Notes under the pieces: model-generated
The model's database searches: none
Told to the model about the DNA's origin: nothing
What the model saw: the letters and a program-made list of their open reading frames with translations, nothing else
Translations under genes and position numbers: made by a program
DNA from: Streptomyces lincolnensis
GTDB taxonomy: Bacteria > Actinomycetota > Actinomycetes > Streptomycetales > Streptomycetaceae
Length of the DNA: 64,000 nucleotides
NCBI RefSeq assembly: GCF_021173675.1
Contig: NZ_JAIHON010000026.1
Span: forward strand, 28,255 to 92,254
Direction of reading: 5' to 3'
Shown here: in pieces, positions 43,900 through 52,131 of the stretch
Position numbering within the stretch: position 1 is the stretch's first letter
Layout of the letters: every line of letters starts with the position of its first letter

Positions 43900-43935
43900 A
43901 GAGAGCCCCGGCGCTCGGAGATGCCGGGGCTCTCT
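43900..43935. terminator. 13-bp hairpin between melC2 and chpG
   Basis: Exact arms 43900-43912 and 43923-43935 lie between convergent genes; a bidirectional terminator. Confidence 0.8.
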
Positions 43936-43950
43936 GGTGCGTACGGTCGA

Positions 43951-44244
43951 TCAGTGGCCGTAGCCGTAGCCGCCGCCCGGGCCGGGGTGGCCCTTGCCGT
44001 TGCCGTCCACGTTGGCGCAGGTGTTGCCGAAGGCCGGGTTCAGCAGACCGATCACGCTGACGGTGTTGCCGCAGACGTTGACCGGGACGTGAACCGGAAC
44101 CTGGACCAGGTTGCCGGACAGGACGCCCGGGGAGTGCACGGCCTTGCCGTCGGCGCCCGCGTCGGCCATGGCCAGGCCGGCGCCGCTGAGGACCGCGGCA
44201 CCGGTGCCGAGGGCGACACCCGCCACCTTCGCGATGCGAGACAT
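43951..44244 (-). CDS. chpG: Chaplin with Gly/His-rich tail
   Basis: A 97-residue secreted chaplin with signal peptide MSRIAKVAGVALGTGAAVLSGAGLAMA, a chaplin domain with GVLSGNLVQVPVHVPVNVCG and NPAFGNTC, and a C-terminal extension GKGHPGPGGGYGYGH not present in the other short chaplins of the window. ATG 44244 is preceded by AAAGGAG. A BldN-like promoter lies 58 bases upstream. Its position beside melC2, convergent to it, and the tail match S. coelicolor ChpG as I recall it. Confidence 0.91.
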   Translation of the reverse strand: MSRIAKVAGVALGTGAAVLSGAGLAMADAGADGKAVHSPGVLSGNLVQVPVHVPVNVCGNTVSVIGLLNPAFGNTCANVDGNGKGHPGPGGGYGYGH

Positions 44245-44301
44245 CACGTTCTCCTTTGACTCGGTGAGCACAACGGCAGGACGCGCCGTCGCACTCCCCC
44301 T

Positions 44302-44329
44302 TCAACGCCCTCACCCACGGCTGGTAACG
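44302..44329 (-). promoter_or_regulatory. BldN-like promoter of chpG
   Basis: On the minus strand CGTTAC (44329-44324) and exact CGTTGA (44307-44302) are 16 bases apart, one base from the recalled sigma-BldN consensus. Confidence 0.62.
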
Positions 44330-44431
44330 GCGATCGCGCGGGGATCACTCTTTTTGAACAGAGGTCCGGGTCGGCGGCGCGGCGTGGAGGCGCGGGGGCG
44401 CGGAGCTGCGGGGTGCGGGGGCACGGAGGCG

Positions 44432-45391
44432 TCAGGGGAGTCGCCGTACCGGAGAACCCGCCAGGAATGCCTGGATGTCCTCGACCGCCTGGCTGTAGTA
44501 CGTCTCGTAGTTGGCGCGGGAGACATAGCCGAGGTGCGGCGTGGCCAGCAGGCGGGGAGCCGTGCGCATCGGGTGGTCGGCGGGGAGGGGCTCGATGTCG
44601 AAGACATCGACGCCCGCGCCGGCGATGCGGCCCTCGTGGAGGGCGGCGAGGAGGGCGTCCTGGTCGACGATGGCGGCGCGGGAGGTGTTGACCAGGTAGG
44701 CGGTCGGCTTGAGGAGGGCGAGTTCGGCCGGGCCGAGCAGACCGCGGGTGCGGTCGCCGAGCGCGAGGTGCACCGAGACGAAGTCGCTGCCCGCGAGGAG
44801 GTCCTCCTTGGACGGCGCGAGGTCGACGCCCACCTCGTCGGCGCGTTCCGCGGTGAGGTTCTGGCTCCAGGCGGTGACCCGCATGCCGAAGGCGAGGCCG
44901 ACCTGTGCCACCCGGCTGCCGATCTTGCCGAGGCCGAGGAGCCCGAGTCGGCGCCCGTACAGGTCGGCGCCGACCGTCCGCTGCCAGGGGCCGTTGGCCC
45001 GCAGGGCGCCGCTCTCCTCGACGATCCCGCGGGCCAGGCCCAGCAGCAGGGCCCAGGTCAGCTCGACGGGCGGGGTGGACGAGCTCGCCGTACCGCAGAC
45101 CGTGACGCCGTGCGCCTCGGCGGCGGCGTAGTCGATGACGGAGTTGCGCATGCCGGAGGCGACGATCAGCTTCAGGCGGGGGAGACGGGCGATCAGGGAG
45201 GCCGGGAAGGCGACGCGTTCGCGCAGGGTGACCACGATGTCGACGTCCGCGAGGGCCGCGGCGAGGGTGTCCTCGTCGGGGAAGTGGGTGGCGTACGAGA
45301 CGACCTCCACCTCGTCGGCGAGCGGTGACCAGTCGGCGAGTTCGGTCGCCGCCTGCTGGAAGTCGTCGAGCACGGCACAGCGCAGTGGCAC
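44432..45391 (-). CDS. D-2-hydroxyacid dehydrogenase family protein
   Basis: The 319-residue NAD-dependent oxidoreductase interconverts a 2-oxoacid and a D-2-hydroxyacid. The Rossmann motif is GLLGLGKIGSRVAQ near residue 150. The catalytic Arg lies in NTSRAAIVDQDALL, Glu in DVFDIEPLPADHP and His in LLATPHLGYVSRANYETYY. The GTG at 45391 (GAAGGGAAGGGA upstream) begins the domain PLRCAVLDDFQQAATELADW; a longer frame reaching back to 45802 runs into the divergent gene. The substrate is unknown. Confidence 0.9.
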   Translation of the reverse strand: MPLRCAVLDDFQQAATELADWSPLADEVEVVSYATHFPDEDTLAAALADVDIVVTLRERVAFPASLIARLPRLKLIVASGMRNSVIDYAAAEAHGVTVCGTASSSTPPVELTWALLLGLARGIVEESGALRANGPWQRTVGADLYGRRLGLLGLGKIGSRVAQVGLAFGMRVTAWSQNLTAERADEVGVDLAPSKEDLLAGSDFVSVHLALGDRTRGLLGPAELALLKPTAYLVNTSRAAIVDQDALLAALHEGRIAGAGVDVFDIEPLPADHPMRTAPRLLATPHLGYVSRANYETYYSQAVEDIQAFLAGSPVRRLP

Positions 45392-45500
45392 GTGGGGTCC
45401 CTTCCCTTCGGTTCCTCTCCGGTCAAGGAGGCTGACTTTACGGGGGGTTCGGGTGGGGTGCGCATGGTGTGCGGTGCCGGGGGCTGGGAGGATCTCGGGC

Positions 45501-46946
45501 ATGGGTGATGCGTTAGGTATGTCGAGAGCGTCACGTGGGGGTGGCTCCCGTGTCGTGGTCGTCGGGGCGAGCATGGCCGGGATGCTGGCGGCGGCGGCCG
45601 TGAAGGATCTCGCGGGGTCCGTCGAGATCGTCGAGGCCCATGAGGTGCCCGAGGGGCCCGGGCCGCGTACCGGTGTCCCGCAGGCCGTCCACATCCACTT
45701 CCTCCAGGCCGGCGGGATCGAGGCGGTCGAGGCGCTGCTGCCGGGCGCCGGTGATCTGCTGACGGCCGCGGGGGCGCACCGCATCCCCGTGACCACGAAC
45801 ATGATCGTTCACTCGCCCGAGGGCTGGTACCGGCGCTGGCGGCGCTCCACCCACCAACTGATCAGCGCGAGCCGGGACCTGATGGACTTCGTCGTCCGGA
45901 AACAGGTGCTCGCGGACTCCCGGGTCGCTCTGCGCCCGCACACCAAGGTCGTCGGGCTGCTCGGCGACCGTCGTGCCGTCACGGGCGTGCGGCTGCGCGC
46001 AGCCGACGGCACGGAGACGAACCTGCCGGCCGACCTGGTCGTCGACGCCTCCGGCCGGGCCACCCGGCTGCCCCGGTGGCTGGAAGGGCTCGGCATCACC
46101 GGTCTCGTCCAGGACGACGTCGACTCCGGGCTGGTCTACGCCAGCCGGGTCTACCGGGCTCCCGTCCCCACCCGGGGCTGGCCCTTCGTCGGGGTGCAGG
46201 CCGACCCGCGGCTGCCCGGGCCCGCGAAATCGGGCGGCATCCTGCCGATCGAGGGGGACCGCTGGCACGTCAGCCTGATGGGCGCGCCCGGCGGCCGGCC
46301 CACACGCGACCCGGACGCCTTCGAACCCTTCGCCCGCACCCTGCGCCACCCCGTCCTGGCCGACCTCCTCACCCACGCCGAACCCCTCACCGAGGTCAGC
46401 GTCACCCACAGCACCGCGAACCGCCGCCACTACTACGAACGGCTCCGGGCGTGGCCGGAGGGGCTGGTGGCGCTCGGGGACTCCGTCGCGGCCTTCAACC
46501 CCGTGTACGGACAGGGGATGTCGGTGGCCGCCCAGGGAGCCGTGGCGCTGCGCAACCTGTGGGCGCACGGCTCGGCACCGGGTCTCGCCCGACGCGCCCA
46601 GCGGGCCGTCGCCCGACCCGTGGATGCGGCCTGGGCTCTCTCCACCGGCCAGGACATCCACTTCTCGACCACGAACGGCAGAACTCCCGGCCTCACCGAC
46701 CGCCTTCTCCACCGTTACATCAGCCGCCTGTCCCGCACCGCGATGGGTTCCTTCCACGCAGCCACGGCCCTGACAGACGTCCTGGCCCTCCAGGCCCCAC
46801 CCACGTCCCTCGTCGCCCCGCGAACACTCCTGACAGCCCTCGCCGGCCCACTACGCCCACCGCTGCACGAGCCCTGCTTCACGGAAGCGGAACGCCGACT
46901 TCTGGACAAACTCGCAGGAAGGAGGACCCCGAGGGAGAGCCAATGA
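45501..46946 (+). CDS. FAD-dependent oxidoreductase (monooxygenase/halogenase-like)
   Basis: The 481-residue flavoprotein has an N-terminal dinucleotide fold VVVVGASMAGMLAAAAV, the middle motif DLVVDASGRATRLPRWLEGLG and the FAD ribityl-binding GLVALGDSVAAFNPVYGQGMSVAAQGA. It resembles group A monooxygenases and geranylgeranyl-reductase-like proteins; the substrate is not predictable. ATG 45501 has GGGAGG nine bases upstream, and ATG 45519 is a possible alternative. It is divergent from the 2-hydroxyacid dehydrogenase and ends with a hairpin just before a tRNA gene. Confidence 0.85.
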   Translation: MGDALGMSRASRGGGSRVVVVGASMAGMLAAAAVKDLAGSVEIVEAHEVPEGPGPRTGVPQAVHIHFLQAGGIEAVEALLPGAGDLLTAAGAHRIPVTTNMIVHSPEGWYRRWRRSTHQLISASRDLMDFVVRKQVLADSRVALRPHTKVVGLLGDRRAVTGVRLRAADGTETNLPADLVVDASGRATRLPRWLEGLGITGLVQDDVDSGLVYASRVYRAPVPTRGWPFVGVQADPRLPGPAKSGGILPIEGDRWHVSLMGAPGGRPTRDPDAFEPFARTLRHPVLADLLTHAEPLTEVSVTHSTANRRHYYERLRAWPEGLVALGDSVAAFNPVYGQGMSVAAQGAVALRNLWAHGSAPGLARRAQRAVARPVDAAWALSTGQDIHFSTTNGRTPGLTDRLLHRYISRLSRTAMGSFHAATALTDVLALQAPPTSLVAPRTLLTALAGPLRPPLHEPCFTEAERRLLDKLAGRRTPRESQ

Positions 46947-46950
46947 AAAC

Positions 46951-46969
46951 GCCCTCCCGAAGGGAGGGC
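46951..46969. terminator. Compact 8-bp hairpin between FAD gene and tRNA
   Basis: GCCCTCCC-GAA-GGGAGGGC lies right after the oxidoreductase stop and just after the 3' end of the minus-strand tRNA, so it can end both transcripts. Confidence 0.8.
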
Positions 46970-46978
46970 GGAGACTTG

Positions 46979-47051
46979 CGCCCCCGGCAGGACTCGAACC
47001 TGCGGCCAAGCGCTTAGAAGGCGCCTGCTCTATCCACTGAGCTACGGGGGC
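46979..47051 (-). tRNA. tRNA-Arg(UCU)
   Basis: On the minus strand a 73-base cloverleaf begins GCCCCCGTAGCTCAGTGG. The acceptor stem GCCCCCG pairs with CGGGGGC, the D arm is present, the anticodon loop reads CTTCTAA with anticodon TCT, and the T arm contains GGTTCGAGTCC. The CCA is not encoded. Confidence 0.95.
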
Positions 47052-47371
47052 CGGTGTGTGGCCTCTGTCTTGGGTGCCCGGGTGTGGGCGGGTCCGTGAC
47101 GTTGCCGGGGACAAGGATAGGGCTCCCGCGTCCTTGTCCCTGTTGCTTCGCCTCCGTGGCTCGATGTGGAGGTTCGGTGAAGCGGTCCTGATAATCGCAG
47201 GCAGGTACGAATCGTGCACCGCTTTTGGCGTCTTGCGCCCCGGGTGTTGTGCACTCGTTATGCCTGGACTGTGCCTGTGTCCCAGTCGCCCCTTCCATCC
47301 CTTGTGTTCCGTCGGCGCGCAGACATGCTCATATGCTTCAGAATTCCCCTAAAATTGGGCATTCTTCGCAT

Positions 47372-48979
47372 GTGGTGACCTTGGACGTACGGCCTCAGCT
47401 GCTCGACGCACTCTCCGCCCTGCGCGACCGTGTCGCCGCCGCACGCTTTCCGCTGCCCCTGGCGGGTGCGCCACGCGCGCGTGCCAACCGCGACGAACTG
47501 CTCGCCCAGCTCGACGACTATCTGGTGCCCCGGTTGAGACAGCCCGAAGCGCCACTACTGGCCGTGGTGGGCGGCTCCACCGGGGCCGGCAAGTCGACCC
47601 TCGTCAACTCTCTCGTGGGACGGCGGGTGAGCGAGGCGGGCGTACTGCGGCCGACCACCCGCACCCCCGTGCTCGTCTGCCATCCGGAGGACCATCACTG
47701 GTTCAGCGGCATGCGCGTGCTGCCCGACCTCACCCGCGTGTGGGTGCCCCAACAGGAGTCGGACGACGAGCTCCTGCTCCCCGGCGAGAACCCCGCGCGC
47801 GTGCTGCGGATCGAGACCGCCGACACCCTGCCGCCCGGCCTCGCCCTCCTCGACGCGCCCGACATCGACTCCCTCGTCGCGGACAACCGTGTCCTCGCCG
47901 CCGAGCTGATCTGCGCCGCCGACATCTGGGTGATGGTGACCACGGCCGCCCGCTACGCCGACGCCGTCCCGTGGCATCTGCTGCGCACCGCCAAGGAGTA
48001 CCGGGCCACCCTCGTGACCGTCCTCGACCGGGTGCCCCACCAGGTCGTCTCCGAGGTCTCGCGCCAGTACGGCGCGCTGCTCACCAAGGCCGGACTCGGT
48101 GACGTGCCCCGCTTCACCGTGCCCGAACTGCCCGAGTCGGCCTGGGGCGGCGGACTGCTGCCCGCCACCGCCGTGGCCTCGCTGCGCACCTGGCTCGTCC
48201 AGCAGGCGCAGGATCCGGCGGCCCGTCAGCACTCCCTGGCCCGCACGGCGTACGGCGTCCTGGACTCGCTCAAGTCCCGGATGCCCGAGCTGGCCGGTGC
48301 CGCCGCCGCGCAGTACGCGGCCGCCCTGCGACTCACCTCCGCCGTCGACTCGGCGTACGACAGCGAGTACGCGCGCCTGCGCGGGCGTCTGCAGGCCGGG
48401 GCCGTGCTCGCCGGGGACGCCCTCAAACGCTGGCGGGCCTTCCCGCTCGACTGCACCGCGAGCGAGCTCCTCGACGCCCTGGTGGAGAGCCTGGGCGCGC
48501 TCCTGCTGTGCGCGGTCACCGCCGCCGACGAGCGCGTCGACGACGCCTGGCGGCGCGAGCCGGCGGCCGACGCTCCGGAGTTGAGCGGCCGGGACCCGTC
48601 CCTGGAGAGCGCCGAGCACCGGATCGGCATGGCCGTACGACGGTGGCGGCGGGAGCTGGAGGAGTTCGCCGAGGAGGAGATCCGCGACCTCGACCGCTCT
48701 GTCGCGCCGGATCCCGAGATGATCGCCGCGCTCGTCGCCACCGCGCTGCTGGGCGGTCGCCGGGCCCGGCCCGCCGGGGAGGGGCTCGCCGAACGGATCG
48801 GCGCGCACGGGGCGCTGCGGCTGCGCGACCGGGGCGGGCGGCTGCTCGCCGACCATCTCGACCGGGTCATGCACACCGAACGCGAGCGCCGCCTCGCCCC
48901 CCTCGACGCACTGGAAGTCCACCCCGAACCCCAGGCCGAACTCATCGCCGCGCTGTCCGTGCTGCAGAAGGAGAGGTGA
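47372..48979 (+). CDS. dynA: Dynamin-like GTPase, first of pair (DynA-like)
   Basis: The protein has about 535 residues. An N-terminal GTPase domain carries P-loop GGSTGAGKSTLVNSL near residue 66, switch PTTRTPVLV, DAPDID for G3 and TVLDRVP for G4. A helical C-terminal part with a long charged helix follows (SAEHRIGMAVRRWRRELEEF). It matches the Streptomyces dynamin pair that stabilises FtsZ rings in sporulation septa. The start is uncertain: GTG 47372 begins the conserved VTLDVRPQLLDALSALRDR, while ATG 47333 would add an unlikely extension. AT-rich TAAAATT just upstream may be a promoter. The partner gene follows after three bases. Confidence 0.85.
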   Translation: MVTLDVRPQLLDALSALRDRVAAARFPLPLAGAPRARANRDELLAQLDDYLVPRLRQPEAPLLAVVGGSTGAGKSTLVNSLVGRRVSEAGVLRPTTRTPVLVCHPEDHHWFSGMRVLPDLTRVWVPQQESDDELLLPGENPARVLRIETADTLPPGLALLDAPDIDSLVADNRVLAAELICAADIWVMVTTAARYADAVPWHLLRTAKEYRATLVTVLDRVPHQVVSEVSRQYGALLTKAGLGDVPRFTVPELPESAWGGGLLPATAVASLRTWLVQQAQDPAARQHSLARTAYGVLDSLKSRMPELAGAAAAQYAAALRLTSAVDSAYDSEYARLRGRLQAGAVLAGDALKRWRAFPLDCTASELLDALVESLGALLLCAVTAADERVDDAWRREPAADAPELSGRDPSLESAEHRIGMAVRRWRRELEEFAEEEIRDLDRSVAPDPEMIAALVATALLGGRRARPAGEGLAERIGAHGALRLRDRGGRLLADHLDRVMHTERERRLAPLDALEVHPEPQAELIAALSVLQKER

Positions 48980-48982
48980 CCG

Positions 48983-51076
48983 GTGACCGCCGTCACAGAC
49001 CAGGACCAGGACCACACGGAAGACACGGAACACACGGATCACGGGGGGCGCGCGGAGCGTGCGGGTCATGTGAAGGGCACGGAGGGTGTGGAGGGCACGG
49101 AAGCTGCGGAGGGCCCAGAGTGCGCAGAGGGTGTGGAGGGCGCCGGTGACTCGGGGCCCGCCCCGGCCGAGGACGTCGTATCCGAAGCCGTGCCTGAAGC
49201 CGTGCCTGAAGTCGTGTCCGAAGCCGTGTCCGAAGAGGGCGCGTCCGAGGGAGGCGATCCCTGGGATGCCGATACAGACGGCCGCGCGGCCGAGGAGAAG
49301 CCCGTGGGGGACACGGTTCCCGAGGAGCCCGCGCGGGTCGAGAAGGCCGCGAACGGCCGCCACGCGCGCGTGAGGGGGGATTCCGAGGGTGCCTGGGACG
49401 ACGGGCTCATCGCGCGGCGGGTCACCGAAGAGACCGCCGCGCAGCCCGTCGTACTGGAGACCAGGGCGTCCGCTCCCCAGACGGTTGCCCCCTTGGCCTA
49501 CGACGGTCCCCTGCGGTCCCGGCTCGACGCGCTGCGCGAACTGGTGGGGCTCTCGCGTACGCGGCTGGACAGCCGGACGCTCGCCGAGGCGGGCCGGGTG
49601 CTGGACGAGGCGGTGGCGCGGCGGCGGCTGTCCGGGCAGCACACCGTCGTCGCGATCGCGGGCGCGACCGGGAGCGGCAAGTCCCAGCTGTTCAACACGC
49701 TGGCCGGGGTGACCATCTCGGAGACGGGCGTACGACGGCCCACCACGGCGGCGCCCATCGTGTGCAGTTGGAGCGACGGGGCGGCGACCCTCATCGACCG
49801 GCTGGGAGTTCCGGGACGGCTGCGCCGGCGGCCGGTGCAGAGCGCGCAGTCGGAGGCGCAGTTGCGCGGGCTCGTGCTGGTCGATCTGCCCGACCACGAC
49901 TCGGCCGCCGTGCAGCACCGCGAGCAGGTGGACCGGATCCTGGCGCTGGTGGACGCGGTCATCTGGGTCGTCGATCCGGAGAAGTACGCCGACGCGGTCC
50001 TGCACGAGCGCTATCTGCGGCCGATGGCGGGCCACGCGGAGATCATGTTCGTCGTCCTCAACCAGATCGACCGGCTGCCCGGGGAGGCCGCCGAGCAGGT
50101 CCTCGACGATCTGCGGCGGCTGCTCGACGAGGACGGGATCGCGCTGGGGGAGTACGGCGAACCGGGCGCGACCGTGCTCGCGCTGTCCGCGCTCACCGGC
50201 GACGGTATCGGTGAACTCCGGGAGGCGCTCGGCCAGTTCGTGGCGGAACGCGGGGCCCCGGCGCGGCGGATCGCGGCCGACGTGGACGCCGCCGCGTGGC
50301 GGCTGCGGCCCGTCTACGCCACCGGGCGGCGCACCGGGCTGAGCGAGGAGGCGCGGGACGAGTTCGCCGCGCGGCTCGCGGAGGCGGTGGGGGCCACCGC
50401 GGCGGGTGAGGCCGCCGAGCGCGCGTGGCTGCGCAACGCCGGACGGGCGTGCGGGACGCCCTGGCTGCGGTTGTGGCGCTGGTACGAGGACCGGCGCGAG
50501 CCCGCCACGGGACGGGTGCTGTTGCGCACCCAGGCGGACGAGGAGGCCACCGCGCGCCAGCGGGTCGAGCAGGCGGTGCGGACGCTGGCCGAGCGGGCCT
50601 CTACGGGGCTCCCGGCGCCGTGGGCCCAGGCGGTGCGGGAGGCGGCCGTACGCGGTTCCCAGGGGCTGCCCGAGGCGTTGGACGAACTGGCGGTGCGGGC
50701 CGGACTGCCGCCGGGGCGGCCGCCGCGGCCGGGCTGGTGGCCGGTGGCCGTGCTGGCGCAGGCGTCCATGACGATCCTCCAGGTCGTCGGCGGGCTGTGG
50801 CTGTTGGGGCAGATCATCGGGTTCATGGCGCCGAACCTGGGGGTTCCGGTGCTGCTGATGGTGGCCGGCATCGTCGGCGGCCCGCTCGTCGAGTGGAGCT
50901 GCCGGATCGCGGCACGCGGGCCCGCCCGGCGCTACGGCACGGAGGCCGAGCGGCGGCTTCGGGAGGCGGCCGCGGGGTGCGGGCGGGCGCGGGTGCTGGA
51001 TCCGGTGGCGGCGGAGTTGCTGCGGTACCGGGAAGTGCGGGAGCAGTACGGGCGGGTGGTGGGGGCGGGGGTGTGA
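48983..51076 (+). CDS. dynB: Dynamin-like GTPase with two membrane helices (DynB-like)
   Basis: The protein has 697 residues. Residues 1-170 are an acidic disordered region with EAVPEAVPEVV-like repeats. The GTPase domain has P-loop AGATGSGKSQLFNTLAG, VLVDLPDHDS for G3 and LNQIDRLPG for G4. A helical region follows, then two hydrophobic helices near 582-602 and 610-632 (LQVVGGLWLLGQIIGF; VPVLLMVAGIVGGPLVEW). The membrane helices suggest that this subunit anchors the pair at the division septum. GTG 48983 has AAGGAGAGG upstream. It is co-transcribed with the gene before it. Confidence 0.87.
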   Translation: MTAVTDQDQDHTEDTEHTDHGGRAERAGHVKGTEGVEGTEAAEGPECAEGVEGAGDSGPAPAEDVVSEAVPEAVPEVVSEAVSEEGASEGGDPWDADTDGRAAEEKPVGDTVPEEPARVEKAANGRHARVRGDSEGAWDDGLIARRVTEETAAQPVVLETRASAPQTVAPLAYDGPLRSRLDALRELVGLSRTRLDSRTLAEAGRVLDEAVARRRLSGQHTVVAIAGATGSGKSQLFNTLAGVTISETGVRRPTTAAPIVCSWSDGAATLIDRLGVPGRLRRRPVQSAQSEAQLRGLVLVDLPDHDSAAVQHREQVDRILALVDAVIWVVDPEKYADAVLHERYLRPMAGHAEIMFVVLNQIDRLPGEAAEQVLDDLRRLLDEDGIALGEYGEPGATVLALSALTGDGIGELREALGQFVAERGAPARRIAADVDAAAWRLRPVYATGRRTGLSEEARDEFAARLAEAVGATAAGEAAERAWLRNAGRACGTPWLRLWRWYEDRREPATGRVLLRTQADEEATARQRVEQAVRTLAERASTGLPAPWAQAVREAAVRGSQGLPEALDELAVRAGLPPGRPPRPGWWPVAVLAQASMTILQVVGGLWLLGQIIGFMAPNLGVPVLLMVAGIVGGPLVEWSCRIAARGPARRYGTEAERRLREAAAGCGRARVLDPVAAELLRYREVREQYGRVVGAGV

Positions 51077-51348
51077 CCTGGATGGGTGGTGGGGGTGTGA
51101 CCTGGACGAGTGGTGGGGGCGACGGTGTGACCCGGGTGGGTGGGAGCCCGGTTCCCTCGTACGGGTGACGGAGATATCCACAGGTGGGCGGTGGTCCACA
51201 GGGCTCGGCGGGCTCGGCCCGGCGGAGGCAGTCTGGCTTCACGTGATCGCGGCGGACGCGGTCGTGACGAAGACGGAAGCAGCCGTACGGGACGGGCCCG
51301 TACGTGTGTCCGCCCGGCCCCGGCGGCCGGGTGAGGGAGGGGTACGAG

Positions 51349-51858
51349 ATGAACGAGACCATGGTCGCGGTGGTGGGCAACGTGGCCACGCAGCCGGTGT
51401 ACCGGGAGCTCGCGACGGGGGCGTCCACACGCTTCCGGCTGGCGGTGACCGCCCGCTATCTGGACCGCGAGAAGAACGTGTGGACGGACGGGCACACCAA
51501 CTTCTTCACGGTGTGGGCCAATCGCCAGCTGGCCACCAACGCGACGGCGTCGCTCAACGTGGGCGATCCGGTCGTCGTGCAGGGCCGGTTGAGGGTGCGG
51601 ACGGACGCGCGCGACGGCCAGCCCCGGACCTCGGTGGACATCGACGCCGTGGCGATCGGTCACGATCTCGCGCGGGGTACCTCGGCCTTCCGGCGCGCGA
51701 AACCGGGGGAGGTGGTGACGGCGTCCGGTGTCGGTCCTGGTACTGGTCCCGGTACGGGTGGTGGTGCCGGTGATTCCGCGCAGCCGGAGCCGGATTGGGA
51801 GACGCCGGTCGCGGACGCCGGTGCCCAACGACGCGCGGAACCCGCGATGGTGACGTGA
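51349..51858 (+). CDS. ssbB: Single-stranded DNA-binding protein, SsbB paralog
   Basis: The 169-residue protein has an N-terminal OB fold (ETMVAVVGNVATQPVYREL, TRFRLAVTARYLD, FFTVWANRQLATN, VQGRLRVRTD) and a Gly/Pro-rich tail. It lacks the acidic DDDIPF-type tip of housekeeping SSB, ending instead ...RRAEPAMVT, which marks the paralog. The S. coelicolor paralog at this locus is linked to chromosome segregation during sporulation. ATG 51349 follows GGGAGGGG. The 272 bases upstream carry Gly-codon-like GGTGGGGGTGTGACC repeats and probably its own promoter. Confidence 0.88.
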   Translation: MNETMVAVVGNVATQPVYRELATGASTRFRLAVTARYLDREKNVWTDGHTNFFTVWANRQLATNATASLNVGDPVVVQGRLRVRTDARDGQPRTSVDIDAVAIGHDLARGTSAFRRAKPGEVVTASGVGPGTGPGTGGGAGDSAQPEPDWETPVADAGAQRRAEPAMVT

Positions 51859-52131
51859 CATGACGTCACGTCGTTCGGCGACGCGACGCTGACCGAACTG
51901 CGGCTTATCGGCGAAGGCATGCCCGTGCGACGGCGGTGGATTTGTCGATAAGCCCTGCTCACAAGTGATCTTGGCGATAACGATTCCGAGTCGGATCCGC
52001 CGTCCGACGGGATCACGGGGAAGCGTGGTGCGCGCTTTCCCTAGGATGCCGAACACAGCTCTCGGGGCTACTGATTCTGCTGGTGGGACCTACCCCCACG
52101 TGCCAACAGGTCCTGCTCGAAGGGGAATTCC

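Noticed and set aside
47225..47371. N-terminal extension of the first dynamin-like GTPase
   Set aside because: The Cys/Pro-rich residues encoded here do not look like protein of this family; conserved sequence starts at GTG 47372.
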